The notes below the pieces were generated by a model, which saw nothing but the letters and a program-made list of their open reading frames with translations, was not told the DNA's origin and did not search any database. This document shows positions 1 to 6,966 of a DNA stretch of 26,375 bases, piece after piece. The translations under genes were made by a program, and so were the position numbers. Origin of the DNA: Bacteroidales bacterium UBA5342 (GTDB lineage: Bacteria; Bacteroidota; Bacteroidia; Bacteroidales; UBA5342); the NCBI GenBank assembly GCA_002408065.1, contig DHQI01000026.1, positions 1-26,375 of the forward strand, in the 5' to 3' direction. Each line of letters begins with the position of its first letter. Position 1 is the first letter of the stretch.

Positions 1-136
1 GAAAAATTTTATTTCCTTATATGTTATTTATAATTAGAGTTGTAAGCTCTGTTTTGATGATGGGAATGCTATTGAAACCACTATAGAGAAATTCTAGGAA
101 AAACTACCATTCAATTCTAAATCCCGAGAATGTTTA

Positions 137-201
137 GTTCAACATGAGCTCCAATGTGTTGAGTATGCAAGCAACTCAACATTGGAGGCTAATTGTTGGC
201 A
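137..201 (-). repeat. attC-like palindrome 1 (65 bp)
   Basis: The site has AAC at 141-143 and GTTGGCA at 195-201. The arms CTCCAATGTGTTGAG (about 152-166) and CTCAACATTGGAG (about 176-188) pair with a 2-nt bulge around a short loop. The size is typical of attC sites. It lies just 3' of the minus-strand gene at 214-1014, as a cassette recombination site should. Confidence 0.55.
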
Positions 202-213
202 TTTCGTTTTTCT

Positions 214-1014
214 TTATTCCATTTTAAATCTTTTGGTTATATCCATAAATACTTCTCTGTCTGCAATTGAGAACAAAAGCATTTCAGTGAAGTAGAGATT
301 TTTCTCTTTTTCAAGTTCCCCATTCCATAATCTATCGTTGATTTTCCGAATAAGGTTGTTTAACTCAGAATATGCATCCTTTGGGTCAATGAATAATTCT
401 TTGTCAGTATTTTTTATAAATCGTCTATTGTCCAAATTTGTAATTGAGTCAACTTGATAGTTCGTAATATTTTTTAGTCGTATCAAGACATTCAAATCAA
501 AGGCAGACATTTTTGAATTGCGTCCTTCTGGAATTGGAAAGTATTTATTTCCTGCATTTTCAGAAAGAATAATCCAGTTGAGTGAATAAGCTACCCGAGA
601 GTCATAGATTACATTTTTCTCTGGATATAAATATGCTCCAACTTTTGATAAGCTTGCAATTCTTTTAAAAGTCGGTTTTTCCTGATTTAAAAAGTCATTA
701 ATTAGTAAAATTGTGTCATTGTCACTTGCTGTCTTAATTCCACCCCAGTCCTTGATTACCCATAAACACAACTTATTAAATAAATCGTTGCCCGACTTTA
801 ATGTCTCATTTAGTTTCTGTCCGACTTTTTTCTTCAGTCTCAGCTCTTTTTCATAAGGAGTTAATGCGTTTATTGTTATTACTTCACTTTCAGTTAATGT
901 CTCAAGTTCAACTAACCTGTCTATTTTTGCATTCCAAGTGTACAAGAAAGGTAAATCTAACTTATACCTTTCTAAGTACTTTACAATTTTATCTATATCG
1001 TAATTTAAAGTCAT
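214..1014 (-). CDS. Cassette-borne protein of unknown function
   Basis: A 266-residue soluble protein with no signal peptide and no membrane segment that I can see. It is rich in Lys, Asn, Leu and Ile, as expected from its AT-rich cassette. The most structured part is residues 105-150, with a stretch reading IYDSRVAYSLNW. That reminds me weakly of the helix-hairpin region of OGG-like glycosylase proteins, but no catalytic Lys/Asp pair can be assigned, so I do not name a function. The ATG start gives a frame that fills the cassette almost exactly: the stop codon is 13 bases from one core and the start about 30 bases from the other. The next cassette carries an ATPase-TOPRIM protein, so a defence or DNA-related role is possible, but only by association. 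Confidence 0.8.
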   Translation of the reverse strand: MTLNYDIDKIVKYLERYKLDLPFLYTWNAKIDRLVELETLTESEVITINALTPYEKELRLKKKVGQKLNETLKSGNDLFNKLCLWVIKDWGGIKTASDNDTILLINDFLNQEKPTFKRIASLSKVGAYLYPEKNVIYDSRVAYSLNWIILSENAGNKYFPIPEGRNSKMSAFDLNVLIRLKNITNYQVDSITNLDNRRFIKNTDKELFIDPKDAYSELNNLIRKINDRLWNGELEKEKNLYFTEMLLFSIADREVFMDITKRFKME

Positions 1015-1043
1015 TAATTGTCGTTTCGGTTTTTTAAAATGAA

Positions 1044-1175
1044 TGCCAACGGTAAATTGTATGAGTAGTGGCAGATTGCGTGGTAGTTTCCTGTCAAACC
1101 GCTACGCAGTTTGAGCGGACTACAAGCTTTGATATTTAGCACTTTACCTGCCATTACTTATGCAAAATGTTGGCA
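1044..1175 (-). repeat. attC-like palindrome 2 (132 bp)
   Basis: The cores are TGCCAAC (1044-1050) and GTTGGCA (1169-1175). The arms 1057-1074 and 1148-1165 match over 18 bases, and every difference between them is a transition that still allows a G.T pair when folded as single-stranded DNA. An inner stem (GTAGT...ACTAC and CCTGTCAAAC/GTTTGAGCGG, about 1082-1124) extends the structure. It lies between the cassette genes at 214-1014 and 1188-2930. Confidence 0.6.
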
Positions 1176-1187
1176 TTTCGTTGTTTT

Positions 1188-2930
1188 TTAATCCTCACTT
1201 TTTTGTAATTCAATAAATAAGTTTGCCATATCTACAGGTATAAAATTTATCTTTCTCAATGCTTTAAACAAAGTAGTAAAGTTAATTATCGGACTTGTAA
1301 ACAATTCATTATAAACTTGATTCAGCAATGTCTTTCCTCTTCTATCTAAAAACCATTTAGGATAATCAAGTTCTATCCCATTTGTAAAAACTACTTTTAC
1401 TTTAGCATTCTCAACTTCTTCATTAAAATCAGGAAAGTATTTCGGCATTAATTGCTGTATTTTCAAAAAAACTTCGTTTGCCAGTTCTTGTAATTTTACA
1501 ATATCAAAAGATTTCAGTTTATATTCTTCACCAACTTCTAAACCTAAATCAAATATTTCTTTATGTTTTTCTTTATCGATTAATGCAGCGTATGTAATTA
1601 TAGGGTCAATAAGATAATTCTCAATGCTGTATCTTTCTATTCTATAAACACCACTCGATATTTCATTTCCACAATCTTTATCAATTACTCCCTGAATTAT
1701 TTTTTCAAGTCCTGTTTCTTGTAATTTATTTACCCAATTCTGAACAATATCTTTACCGCCAGATTTGTCTTTCGTTGAAGCAGGAATAAAAACCAGAGGT
1801 ATTGCCCCATTTACCTTTTCGTCTTTTGTTAAAGTGTCAAATAAATAGGAATAAAACTTTACATCGTCTCTATCTTCAACAAGAAAATACTTTGTTCCTT
1901 CTCCCACGTAAACAAGACCTGCAGTTAATAAAGAGACAGTATGATTTTTTGACAATGACGGTTTTATACGAGGTGTCTCTCTTGACATTTCAAATAATGA
2001 ATCAGAAGGAGATAATATGACAGTCGAAGGAGAATGAGTAGTCATAATTACTCTTACACCAAATTTATCAACTAATACGTTTTTTACAACATTAATGAAC
2101 TGTTGAGCCATCGTTGGGTGCAAATGAGCATCTGGCTCATCTAATAATAAAATTTTAGGAAAAATATTCTTCTCTTGAGAATTATAAAGATAGAAGACTA
2201 ATGAAATTAAAACTTTTTCACCCGATGATAAATCATTAAAAAGAACTGGTTCATTTGTAATTTCATTTATAACCTGAAGTTGGAAACTATCTCTAAATCC
2301 TAGTGTCGATGGATTATTAAAGGTAAATGGTAGTTTTGATTCCGTTAGAATCTCTTTTAGCACAACCCAAGGTTTTTCTCCAATTTCGGCAACAATCTCT
2401 TCTTTTGTTTTTTGTTCGGCTAATAATTCTATTTCTGATAGACGATAATTATAAAAAACCTCAGCTACTTTTTGTCCTAATAAAGTTTCTTGTTCAATAA
2501 GAATTTCGGGAAATAAATCAACAAACTCCTCTTTAGTAATTGTATTTCTGTTTTTTCCTGATTTTTTTTGAATATCTTGAAATGCATAAAATAATCTTAT
2601 TTGTTGTTCATTATCCTGTCTTGCATTACCTTGACGAAAAGTATTAAAATGACTTTCTAGTTTCTGTTGGATAGTAGACAAACTTATATTTCCAGAATTT
2701 TGCAAATGCCATTCTCCTTTAAGAAAAGTTACTTCATTCCGCTGAATCGTTTCGCCTTCAATTACAACTCGCTCCGTTGTTCCTCTTTTGTTAATTAATG
2801 TGTTATATATCAAATCCAACAACTGACTCTTACCTGTTCCATTGGGTCCAGTAATTACAGCAAATCTTGGAATATCTAGCCATTCAAAATTATTTAATGA
2901 CTTATATTTTCCTGTAAATTTTATATTCAT
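1188..2930 (-). CDS. ABC-type ATPase fused to a TOPRIM/DUF4435-like nuclease domain (PARIS/OLD-like)
   Basis: A 580-residue cytoplasmic protein. The N-terminal part is an SMC/ABC-like ATPase of the AAA_15/AAA_21 type: Walker A GPNGTGKS at 28-35, signature LSSGE at 234-238, Walker B ILLLDEPDAH at 260-269, switch His in TTHS at 297-300. A long helical insertion lies between. From about 345 a TOPRIM-like domain follows, with acidic residue E352 in FLVEDRDDVKFY, the DxD pair D417/D419 in VIDKDC, and an IENYL motif at 436-440 as in DUF4435 proteins. ATPase plus TOPRIM is the architecture of OLD nucleases and of anti-phage PARIS (AriA + AriB, sometimes fused); function here is inferred from that. 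I chose the ATG at 2930 over a TTG two codons upstream. It stands alone in its cassette with no obvious partner. Confidence 0.8.
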   Translation of the reverse strand: MNIKFTGKYKSLNNFEWLDIPRFAVITGPNGTGKSQLLDLIYNTLINKRGTTERVVIEGETIQRNEVTFLKGEWHLQNSGNISLSTIQQKLESHFNTFRQGNARQDNEQQIRLFYAFQDIQKKSGKNRNTITKEEFVDLFPEILIEQETLLGQKVAEVFYNYRLSEIELLAEQKTKEEIVAEIGEKPWVVLKEILTESKLPFTFNNPSTLGFRDSFQLQVINEITNEPVLFNDLSSGEKVLISLVFYLYNSQEKNIFPKILLLDEPDAHLHPTMAQQFINVVKNVLVDKFGVRVIMTTHSPSTVILSPSDSLFEMSRETPRIKPSLSKNHTVSLLTAGLVYVGEGTKYFLVEDRDDVKFYSYLFDTLTKDEKVNGAIPLVFIPASTKDKSGGKDIVQNWVNKLQETGLEKIIQGVIDKDCGNEISSGVYRIERYSIENYLIDPIITYAALIDKEKHKEIFDLGLEVGEEYKLKSFDIVKLQELANEVFLKIQQLMPKYFPDFNEEVENAKVKVVFTNGIELDYPKWFLDRRGKTLLNQVYNELFTSPIINFTTLFKALRKINFIPVDMANLFIELQKSED

Positions 2931-2973
2931 TTTCAAAGTTTAATTTTAATGGCAGGGTCTTTTTTTCAATGAA

Positions 2974-3169
2974 TGCCAACGTGAAGCTATGTAGCGTAGG
3001 GCATTTAGAAATCACTTTCCTTCAAAATACCGCCGAGCCAAATTACAGATTTTACTGTTAACTTCCTATTTCAGAACAGTCAAATCTGTGATTTGGCGTT
3101 CTGCTAGAAACCACCTAAACTTTTAATAACAGCTTTCCTGCCCTATGCTATATAGCTATTGTTGTACGC
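2974..3169 (-). repeat. attC-like palindrome 3 (196 bp) with a nested hairpin
   Basis: The cores are TGCCAAC (2974-2980) and GTTGTAC (3161-3167). The arms 2985-3003 and 3139-3157 match over 19 bases with only two differences, both compatible with G.T pairing. A second inverted repeat, 3037-3057 with 3077-3097 (21 bases, two differences), sits inside and makes the site longer than most attC sites. The outermost cores do not match each other. This is expected if one belongs to the cassette carrying the gene at 3196-3972 and the other to the cassette of the ATPase gene. Confidence 0.55.
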
Positions 3170-3195
3170 TGGCCTTTTGTCCATTAATAATTCTC

Positions 3196-3972
3196 TCATT
3201 CTAAAAGAATTGTAATCTGATCTGCCTCGATTGTTTCCTTTTCAGAAGAAACAATTTTGGCATCTCCTTTCAAAATGATTTTTCCTTCAGCTACTTCAAT
3301 CTCATTCTTTGCTTCGTATGTAATTAACTTTTTATCAATCCATTTTCTCTCCGCTTCAACCTCCACTTTATTACTCAAAAATACACCTTTGACAAACCCG
3401 GCGTTAAACTCTCCTGTTTTTGTATTAAGCTTAATTAAATTTATACTAGCTCTCACACCATCATTATTGAATTTTACACCATAGCCAATTAAATCCTCAT
3501 TATCATAAAAGTAATTAATGCACGAGAATTTTCCAGCTTGCGTTTTTGAACCATACGGATTAATCGTTTTCTCATCTTCAATTATCACCTTTGAAATGCT
3601 ATTTTTATCTTGGGCACTTCCTTCGAAAACGAATGCAAATAATCCAAAGATTATTCCTGATAATAGTACTGATAAAATTGATACTTTTTTCATTGTGTTT
3701 GTTTTTAAATTAAATAAATCAATAATGCTTATGTAAAATTGCTCGAGCCATTTTTTAGTTAATTCCTTTTCATTTTGAGAATTCTCTAAGGAATATTCTA
3801 AAGCTTCAAAAATCAACCTTAGAGTAGAAGTTCGAGGCGTTGCTTCTCCAGACTCAATTCTTTGTAAAGTTCGTACATTGATGTTGCACTTCTCTACAAG
3901 TTCCTCTTGAGTCAATCCTTTAGCTTTTCTCAAATCGACAATCTTTTTTCCTAATTCTGGCTGCTGAATCAT
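3196..3972 (-). CDS. HTH (XRE/Cro-type) regulator with transmembrane anchor and extracytoplasmic domain
   Basis: A 258-residue protein in three parts. Residues 8-62 are a typical XRE helix-turn-helix (IVDLRKAKGLTQEELVEKCN...RTLQRIESGEATPR). Residues 93-115 form one hydrophobic helix preceded by MKK and followed by GSAQD. Residues 125-258 are beta-rich, with several KVIIEDE- and IILKGDAKIV-like strands. This suggests a DNA-binding domain tethered to the inner membrane with a periplasmic sensor. The hydrophobic part also looks just like a Sec signal peptide beginning at an internal Met codon (3691-3693), with an A-rich leader of Bacteroidota style before it, so a second exported product from the same frame is possible. 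No target is known. It is the array-proximal gene of the cassette block. Confidence 0.75.
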   Translation of the reverse strand: MIQQPELGKKIVDLRKAKGLTQEELVEKCNINVRTLQRIESGEATPRTSTLRLIFEALEYSLENSQNEKELTKKWLEQFYISIIDLFNLKTNTMKKVSILSVLLSGIIFGLFAFVFEGSAQDKNSISKVIIEDEKTINPYGSKTQAGKFSCINYFYDNEDLIGYGVKFNNDGVRASINLIKLNTKTGEFNAGFVKGVFLSNKVEVEAERKWIDKKLITYEAKNEIEVAEGKIILKGDAKIVSSEKETIEADQITILLE

Positions 3973-4134
3973 TTTTGAATCTTTTGAGCAATTTTAGTCT
4001 TTAATTTAAAAATCACACACGTCGTATGCTGTTATTTTACACGTCTTTTGACACGGTGTCAACCCGACATTTTGTTTTTATTTCATATTTAAGAATTTAC
4101 TGTCATATAATTATCTCTTCGGCGTATTTTTTTT

Positions 4135-4148
4135 GGCTGGCGTACAAC
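4135..4148 (-). repeat. Right boundary core of the cassette array
   Basis: The sequence GGCTGGCGTACAAC is the inverted partner, with two G.T-compatible changes, of GTTGTACGCTGGCC at 3161-3174. It marks the 5' edge of the cassette that carries the HTH gene, and the end of the recognisable array. Confidence 0.5.
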
Positions 4149-4251
4149 GTCTCTGTATACGAATGTTTCGCAAAAGTTGCGTATATATTCGCATTAGCAA
4201 AAATTGGCCCGGTTTTGTTAAGGTGCACTTGCTTAGTATTCTAACCGTTTT

Positions 4252-4290
4252 AAGCGTTTATTAAGCATTTATAAGCGTTTAAAAGCGCTT
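4252..4290. promoter_or_regulatory. Four helically phased AAGCGTT-type repeats
   Basis: Heptamers AAGCGTT (4252-4258), AAGCATT (4263-4269), AAGCGTT (4273-4279) and AAGCGCT (4283-4289) recur every 10-11 bp, so they lie on one face of the helix. The last is part of the palindrome AAGCGCTT. They lie in the 400-bp stretch (3973-4372) between the HTH gene and the B3/4-domain gene, about 105 bp beyond the array edge. They could be an operator, or recombinase-binding repeats of an attI-like or other attachment site. The rest of that stretch shows only the array core at 4135-4148. Confidence 0.45.
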
Positions 4291-4372
4291 AGAAAAAGTC
4301 GTTTTTGGTTTTTGCCGTCTAAATTATAAAAGAAAAATAATAAATCAAAGATAATAAGAAGATTATGTTTGT

Positions 4373-5032
4373 TTATTCAATAAACCGTAAGCTCAAGCAT
4401 TCAGCGTTTAGATGTTCATTAATTAAAGTTACACATTCTTTGGCAACCGTTTTAAGGTGTTCTTTTCCCAGATAGCCATTGATATTGATGAGGAGTGATT
4501 TTGTTTCCAGACGCAGGCGGGTGCGTTCCTCGTCGCTCGTGGGGGTGCCTATGCCGCCTTTTTCGTCGCGGAGGATGGGGAGGCCTTCTATATTGAGCGG
4601 TCCACGGCCTATGCCGGTGTAAGGTTCCCCGGCTCTTCCTATGCCGTAGCTCAGGTCGCCCTCTATGAAGTCTGCATCAAAAGCGCCGATGGAATAGCCC
4701 GTTTTGAACGATAGCAGGTTGATAACATCCACGCCGGTGCTGATCTGGTAGAGTCCTTTGCTGTTCACTATACGGCGGCACAGCGCTTCGGACGAGGGAC
4801 GGTAGCGGTTAGGGTCTTTGCCGCATTTTTTATAGGCATCGCGTGTGGCAGCTATTATCGGGTTCTTTTTGATGTCGGGTATGGTCGTTTGGCTTTGGTA
4901 TCGCTCAATCTCCTGGTCTATCTTATCCCAAAGGCTCTGGTCATATCCCGTGTTCTTTATTTTACATTCTATAATGGCCAGAGTCAGAGCCGGGCATAGG
5001 GATTTTATTTCGGGTAGTATGGTGACGTTCAT
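4373..5032 (-). CDS. B3/4 domain protein (PheT-like B3/B4 fold)
   Basis: A 219-residue stand-alone B3/4 domain, the tRNA/amino-acid-binding module also found in the beta subunit of phenylalanyl-tRNA synthetase. Recognisable stretches are AATRDAYKKCGKDPNRYRPS (about 66-85) followed by EALCRRI, then STGVDVINLLSFKTGYSIGAFD (about 105-126), then the conserved GxG-rich turn around YTGIGRGPLNIEG. Free-standing B3/4 proteins are widespread and are suspected to edit or sense aminoacyl-tRNA; the substrate here is unknown. The protein is cytoplasmic, with no signal peptide. Its ATG at 5032 is preceded by a plausible minus-strand -7 element at 5099-5106. It is divergent from the PLP enzyme at 5230. Base composition is noticeably higher in GC than in the cassettes just to the left, so this is where ordinary chromosome appears to resume. 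Confidence 0.85.
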   Translation of the reverse strand: MNVTILPEIKSLCPALTLAIIECKIKNTGYDQSLWDKIDQEIERYQSQTTIPDIKKNPIIAATRDAYKKCGKDPNRYRPSSEALCRRIVNSKGLYQISTGVDVINLLSFKTGYSIGAFDADFIEGDLSYGIGRAGEPYTGIGRGPLNIEGLPILRDEKGGIGTPTSDEERTRLRLETKSLLININGYLGKEHLKTVAKECVTLINEHLNAECLSLRFIE

Positions 5033-5098
5033 TGTTTATTGGCTTTGGGTGCGTTTTTTTTTGACGTTCTACGTAGATGCTTCGACCCCATCCGGAGT

Positions 5099-5106
5099 CA
5101 AACATA
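5099..5106 (-). promoter_or_regulatory. -7 element for the B3/4-domain gene
   Basis: Read on the minus strand this is TATGTTTG, matching the Bacteroidota -7 consensus TAnnTTTG, about 65 bases before the ATG. I see no clear -33 element. Confidence 0.35.
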
Positions 5107-5207
5107 AAAGCTTGATGAAGAGCTGTTAATTTCGTGATTATAGTTACGAAAATAATAAAAAACAGACAATAAACCAATTGAAGTGACGTCGGTTTTAATA
5201 GAATAAC

Positions 5208-5215
5208 TAATTTTG
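5208..5215 (+). promoter_or_regulatory. -7 element for the C-S lyase gene
   Basis: TAATTTTG matches TAnnTTTG and ends 14 bases before the ATG at 5230, implying a very short leader. No clear -33 TTTG at the usual distance. Confidence 0.4.
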
Positions 5216-5229
5216 CTAAAAAAGAACCT

Positions 5230-6390
5230 ATGAATTTTGATGAAATAATAGAGAAGCGAGGAGCAGGCACTATCCGTACCGAATTACTAAAAGAGTATTT
5301 TGGCCGTGAAGATTTGATACCTATGTGGGTAGCCGATATGGATTTTCGTTCGCCGCAGTGCATAGCCGATGCTCTGAAAGATACCTTGGATAATGATGTG
5401 CTGGGTTACCATGCACCTTCAGCCGCTTTTTATCAGTCGGTGATAGACTGGCAGGCGGCGCATCACAGCATGCAGCTGACCAAAGACGACATCAAATTTG
5501 TTCCTGGTGTAGTAACGGGAATTGCTATTGCCATAAATGCTTTTACCAAGGAAAATGATAAAATTGTGGTGCAGACGCCGGTGTATTTTCCTTTCTTTGA
5601 ATACCCTGAGAAAAATAATCGCCAGGTGCTGTACAACTCATTAGTAGAGGAGGATGGACGCTATGTGATGGATTTTGATGACTTGGAACAGCACTTTGCT
5701 GACGGTGCTAAGATGTTTATTTTATGTTCGCCACATAACCCGGCCGGACGTGTGTGGGAGCGTCAGGAATTGGAAAGAATTGCCGCACTGGCCGATAAAT
5801 ATCAGGTGACCGTAGTGGCCGACGAGATACATGCTGATATGCCGCTCAAGGGTCGTGAGATAGTTTCATACGCCACGGTGAGCGAGGCGGCCAAACAGCA
5901 TACCCTGACCCTGACAGCGCCAAGCAAGACCTTTAATATGGCTGGTTTGTCTTCTTCTGTGGCTATTATACAGAATGAAGAATTACGCAATAAATGGGTG
6001 AAGGTGTCTGAATCCTATGAGCTTAATGCGGGCGACTTTTTAGCTTATGTAGCTCTGACGGCTGCTTTCGAAAAAGGTAATGAATGGCGCTTGGCTATGC
6101 TTGATTACCTGGATGCGAATCTGAAATATGCCTTGGATTTTTTTAAGAAAAATATTCCTCAAATAAAGGCTTGGGAGCCGGAGGCTTCGTTTCTGATGTG
6201 GCTCGATTGTCGTGCTTTAGGGCTCAGTGATCAGGAAATGATGAGCTTATTGACCCATAAAGCGCGAGTGGCGCTGTCTCCGGGTGTGAAATTCGGACCT
6301 GAAGGCAGTGGTTTTATGCGGATGAATTTTGCCATGCCTCGGGTATTGCTTGAGAAGGCCTTGGGGCAATTGGCGCAGGCGCTTGCTTAG
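5230..6390 (+). CDS. patB: PatB/MalY-type pyridoxal-phosphate C-S lyase
   Basis: A 386-residue class I/II PLP enzyme of the MalY/PatB group, which cleaves cystathionine or related C-S bonds to thiol, pyruvate and ammonia; some members act only as aminotransferases. Features in order: the N-terminal PMWVADMDF signature (31-39), substrate-side Tyr in DVLGYHAP (60), N170 in SPHNPAGR, D198 in VVADEIH binding the pyridine nitrogen, the Schiff-base lysine K233 in SKTFNMAGL, and the carboxylate-binding Arg in MRMNFAMPR near the C-terminus. The length is normal for the family. It is cytoplasmic and appears to be a single-gene unit, with its own promoter and an octamer-repeat palindrome just downstream. 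The natural substrate cannot be told from sequence. Confidence 0.9.
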   Translation: MNFDEIIEKRGAGTIRTELLKEYFGREDLIPMWVADMDFRSPQCIADALKDTLDNDVLGYHAPSAAFYQSVIDWQAAHHSMQLTKDDIKFVPGVVTGIAIAINAFTKENDKIVVQTPVYFPFFEYPEKNNRQVLYNSLVEEDGRYVMDFDDLEQHFADGAKMFILCSPHNPAGRVWERQELERIAALADKYQVTVVADEIHADMPLKGREIVSYATVSEAAKQHTLTLTAPSKTFNMAGLSSSVAIIQNEELRNKWVKVSESYELNAGDFLAYVALTAAFEKGNEWRLAMLDYLDANLKYALDFFKKNIPQIKAWEPEASFLMWLDCRALGLSDQEMMSLLTHKARVALSPGVKFGPEGSGFMRMNFAMPRVLLEKALGQLAQALA

Positions 6391-6408
6391 TATTGCAGAG
6401 AAGTATAA

Positions 6409-6556
6409 TGCGAGAATGCGAGAATGTGTGAATGCGAGAATGTGTGAATGATAGAATACTCGTCATAAGAATCAGATTTTATAGTCTCAGTTCTTTTTAT
6501 TTGATATGGATGATTTGAGGTTTATTCACCAATTCACACATTCTATTATTCAGGCA
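6409..6556. repeat. Octamer array with inverted half (TGNNNGAA x6 ... TTCNNNCA x4)
   Basis: From 6409 to 6456 six units of the form TGNNNGAA follow one another in perfect 8-bp register (for example TGCGAGAA, TGTGTGAA). From 6525 to 6556 four units beginning TTC (TTCACCAA, TTCACACA, TTCTATTA, TTCAGGCA), largely of the complementary form, follow in the same register. The halves can fold into a long stem around a 68-base middle. It starts 18 bases after the C-S lyase stop codon. Confidence 0.6.
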
Positions 6557-6572
6557 TTAGAAAAAAAACTCA

Positions 6573-6608
6573 GCGTATCTCTGCTGATCTGCGTATCTCC
6601 GCGATACT
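6573..6608. repeat. Short tandem repeat, GCGTATCTC-type, 18-bp period
   Basis: GCGTATCTC occurs at 6573-6581 and again at 6591-6599. Each copy is followed by a related C(T/C)GC(T/G) stretch. It lies in the 576-bp gap between the C-S lyase and serC. Apart from this, the octamer array and the -7 element at 6780, I see nothing else in that gap. Confidence 0.4.
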
Positions 6609-6779
6609 AATTCTACGGAGTCTGTATGTAAATATAGTCGCTAGCTATTTGCTATAACAAACTTTGTTCTTGCTTGATTTTTGTCAAGTGAAGATTGCAT
6701 TATGATTAATTAGATATTTTTTCAATTCTTTTTCTGTCTTTTTATTGCTTTTGTTACGCTACCTGTAATGCAGAATGAG

Positions 6780-6787
6780 TATATTTG
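6780..6787 (+). promoter_or_regulatory. Possible -7 element for serC
   Basis: TATATTTG fits TAnnTTTG. A TTTG lies upstream but about 26 bases away, longer than usual. The leader to the serC ATG would be about 175 bases, with no structure I can name. Confidence 0.35.
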
Positions 6788-6966
6788 TGCCTCCTTTTGA
6801 AAATAATTAATCGTTTAATGTAATTCCAGGTCACGAACACAAACTTTATAAATTATAATGTGCAGATAGTGAGTGGTTTGGGAAAGGTTTGAGTGAGGGC
6901 GGAGTTTTAATATCCGATCTCTTTTTTTGATTAAATAGCTAATAATAATAATAAAATTTTAAACGG

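Larger units (their letters stand above)
1..4148 (-). mobile_element. Integron-like gene-cassette array without integrase (CALIN-like)
   Basis: Three minus-strand genes (214-1014, 1188-2930, 3196-3972) each have an imperfect palindrome on their 3' side (137-201, 1044-1175, 2974-3169). The palindromes are bounded by AAC on the left and GTT on the right as read on the plus strand. Cutting each core between G and TT gives units of about 143-1049, 1050-2979 and 2980-4147. Within a unit, the sequence at the gene's 5' edge is complementary to the core at its own 3' edge: the third uses GTACAAC/GTTGTAC, the other two TGCCAAC/GTTGGCA. That rule is specific to integron cassettes. The cores depart from the RYYYAAC/GTTRRRY consensus in one or two positions, and no integrase is present. 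An alternative is a Bacteroidota-specific palindromic mobile repeat with another recombinase. The block is visibly more AT-rich than the rest of the window. A further cassette probably continues to the left of position 142. Confidence 0.6.

Noticed and set aside
2931..2936. TTG start two codons upstream for the ATPase-TOPRIM gene
   Set aside because: The ATG at 2928-2930 begins MNIKFTGKYKSL, a normal N-terminus for this ATPase type; TTG starts are rare here.
4962..5363. Minus-strand frame of 133 codons spanning the divergent promoter region
   Set aside because: It overlaps the starts of two well-supported genes and both their promoters, and has no family resemblance.
6409..6456. Simple microsatellite expansion
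   Set aside because: The middle three bases of the octamers vary, while TG and GAA are kept and an inverted set faces them in register. A slipped-strand repeat would not explain this.
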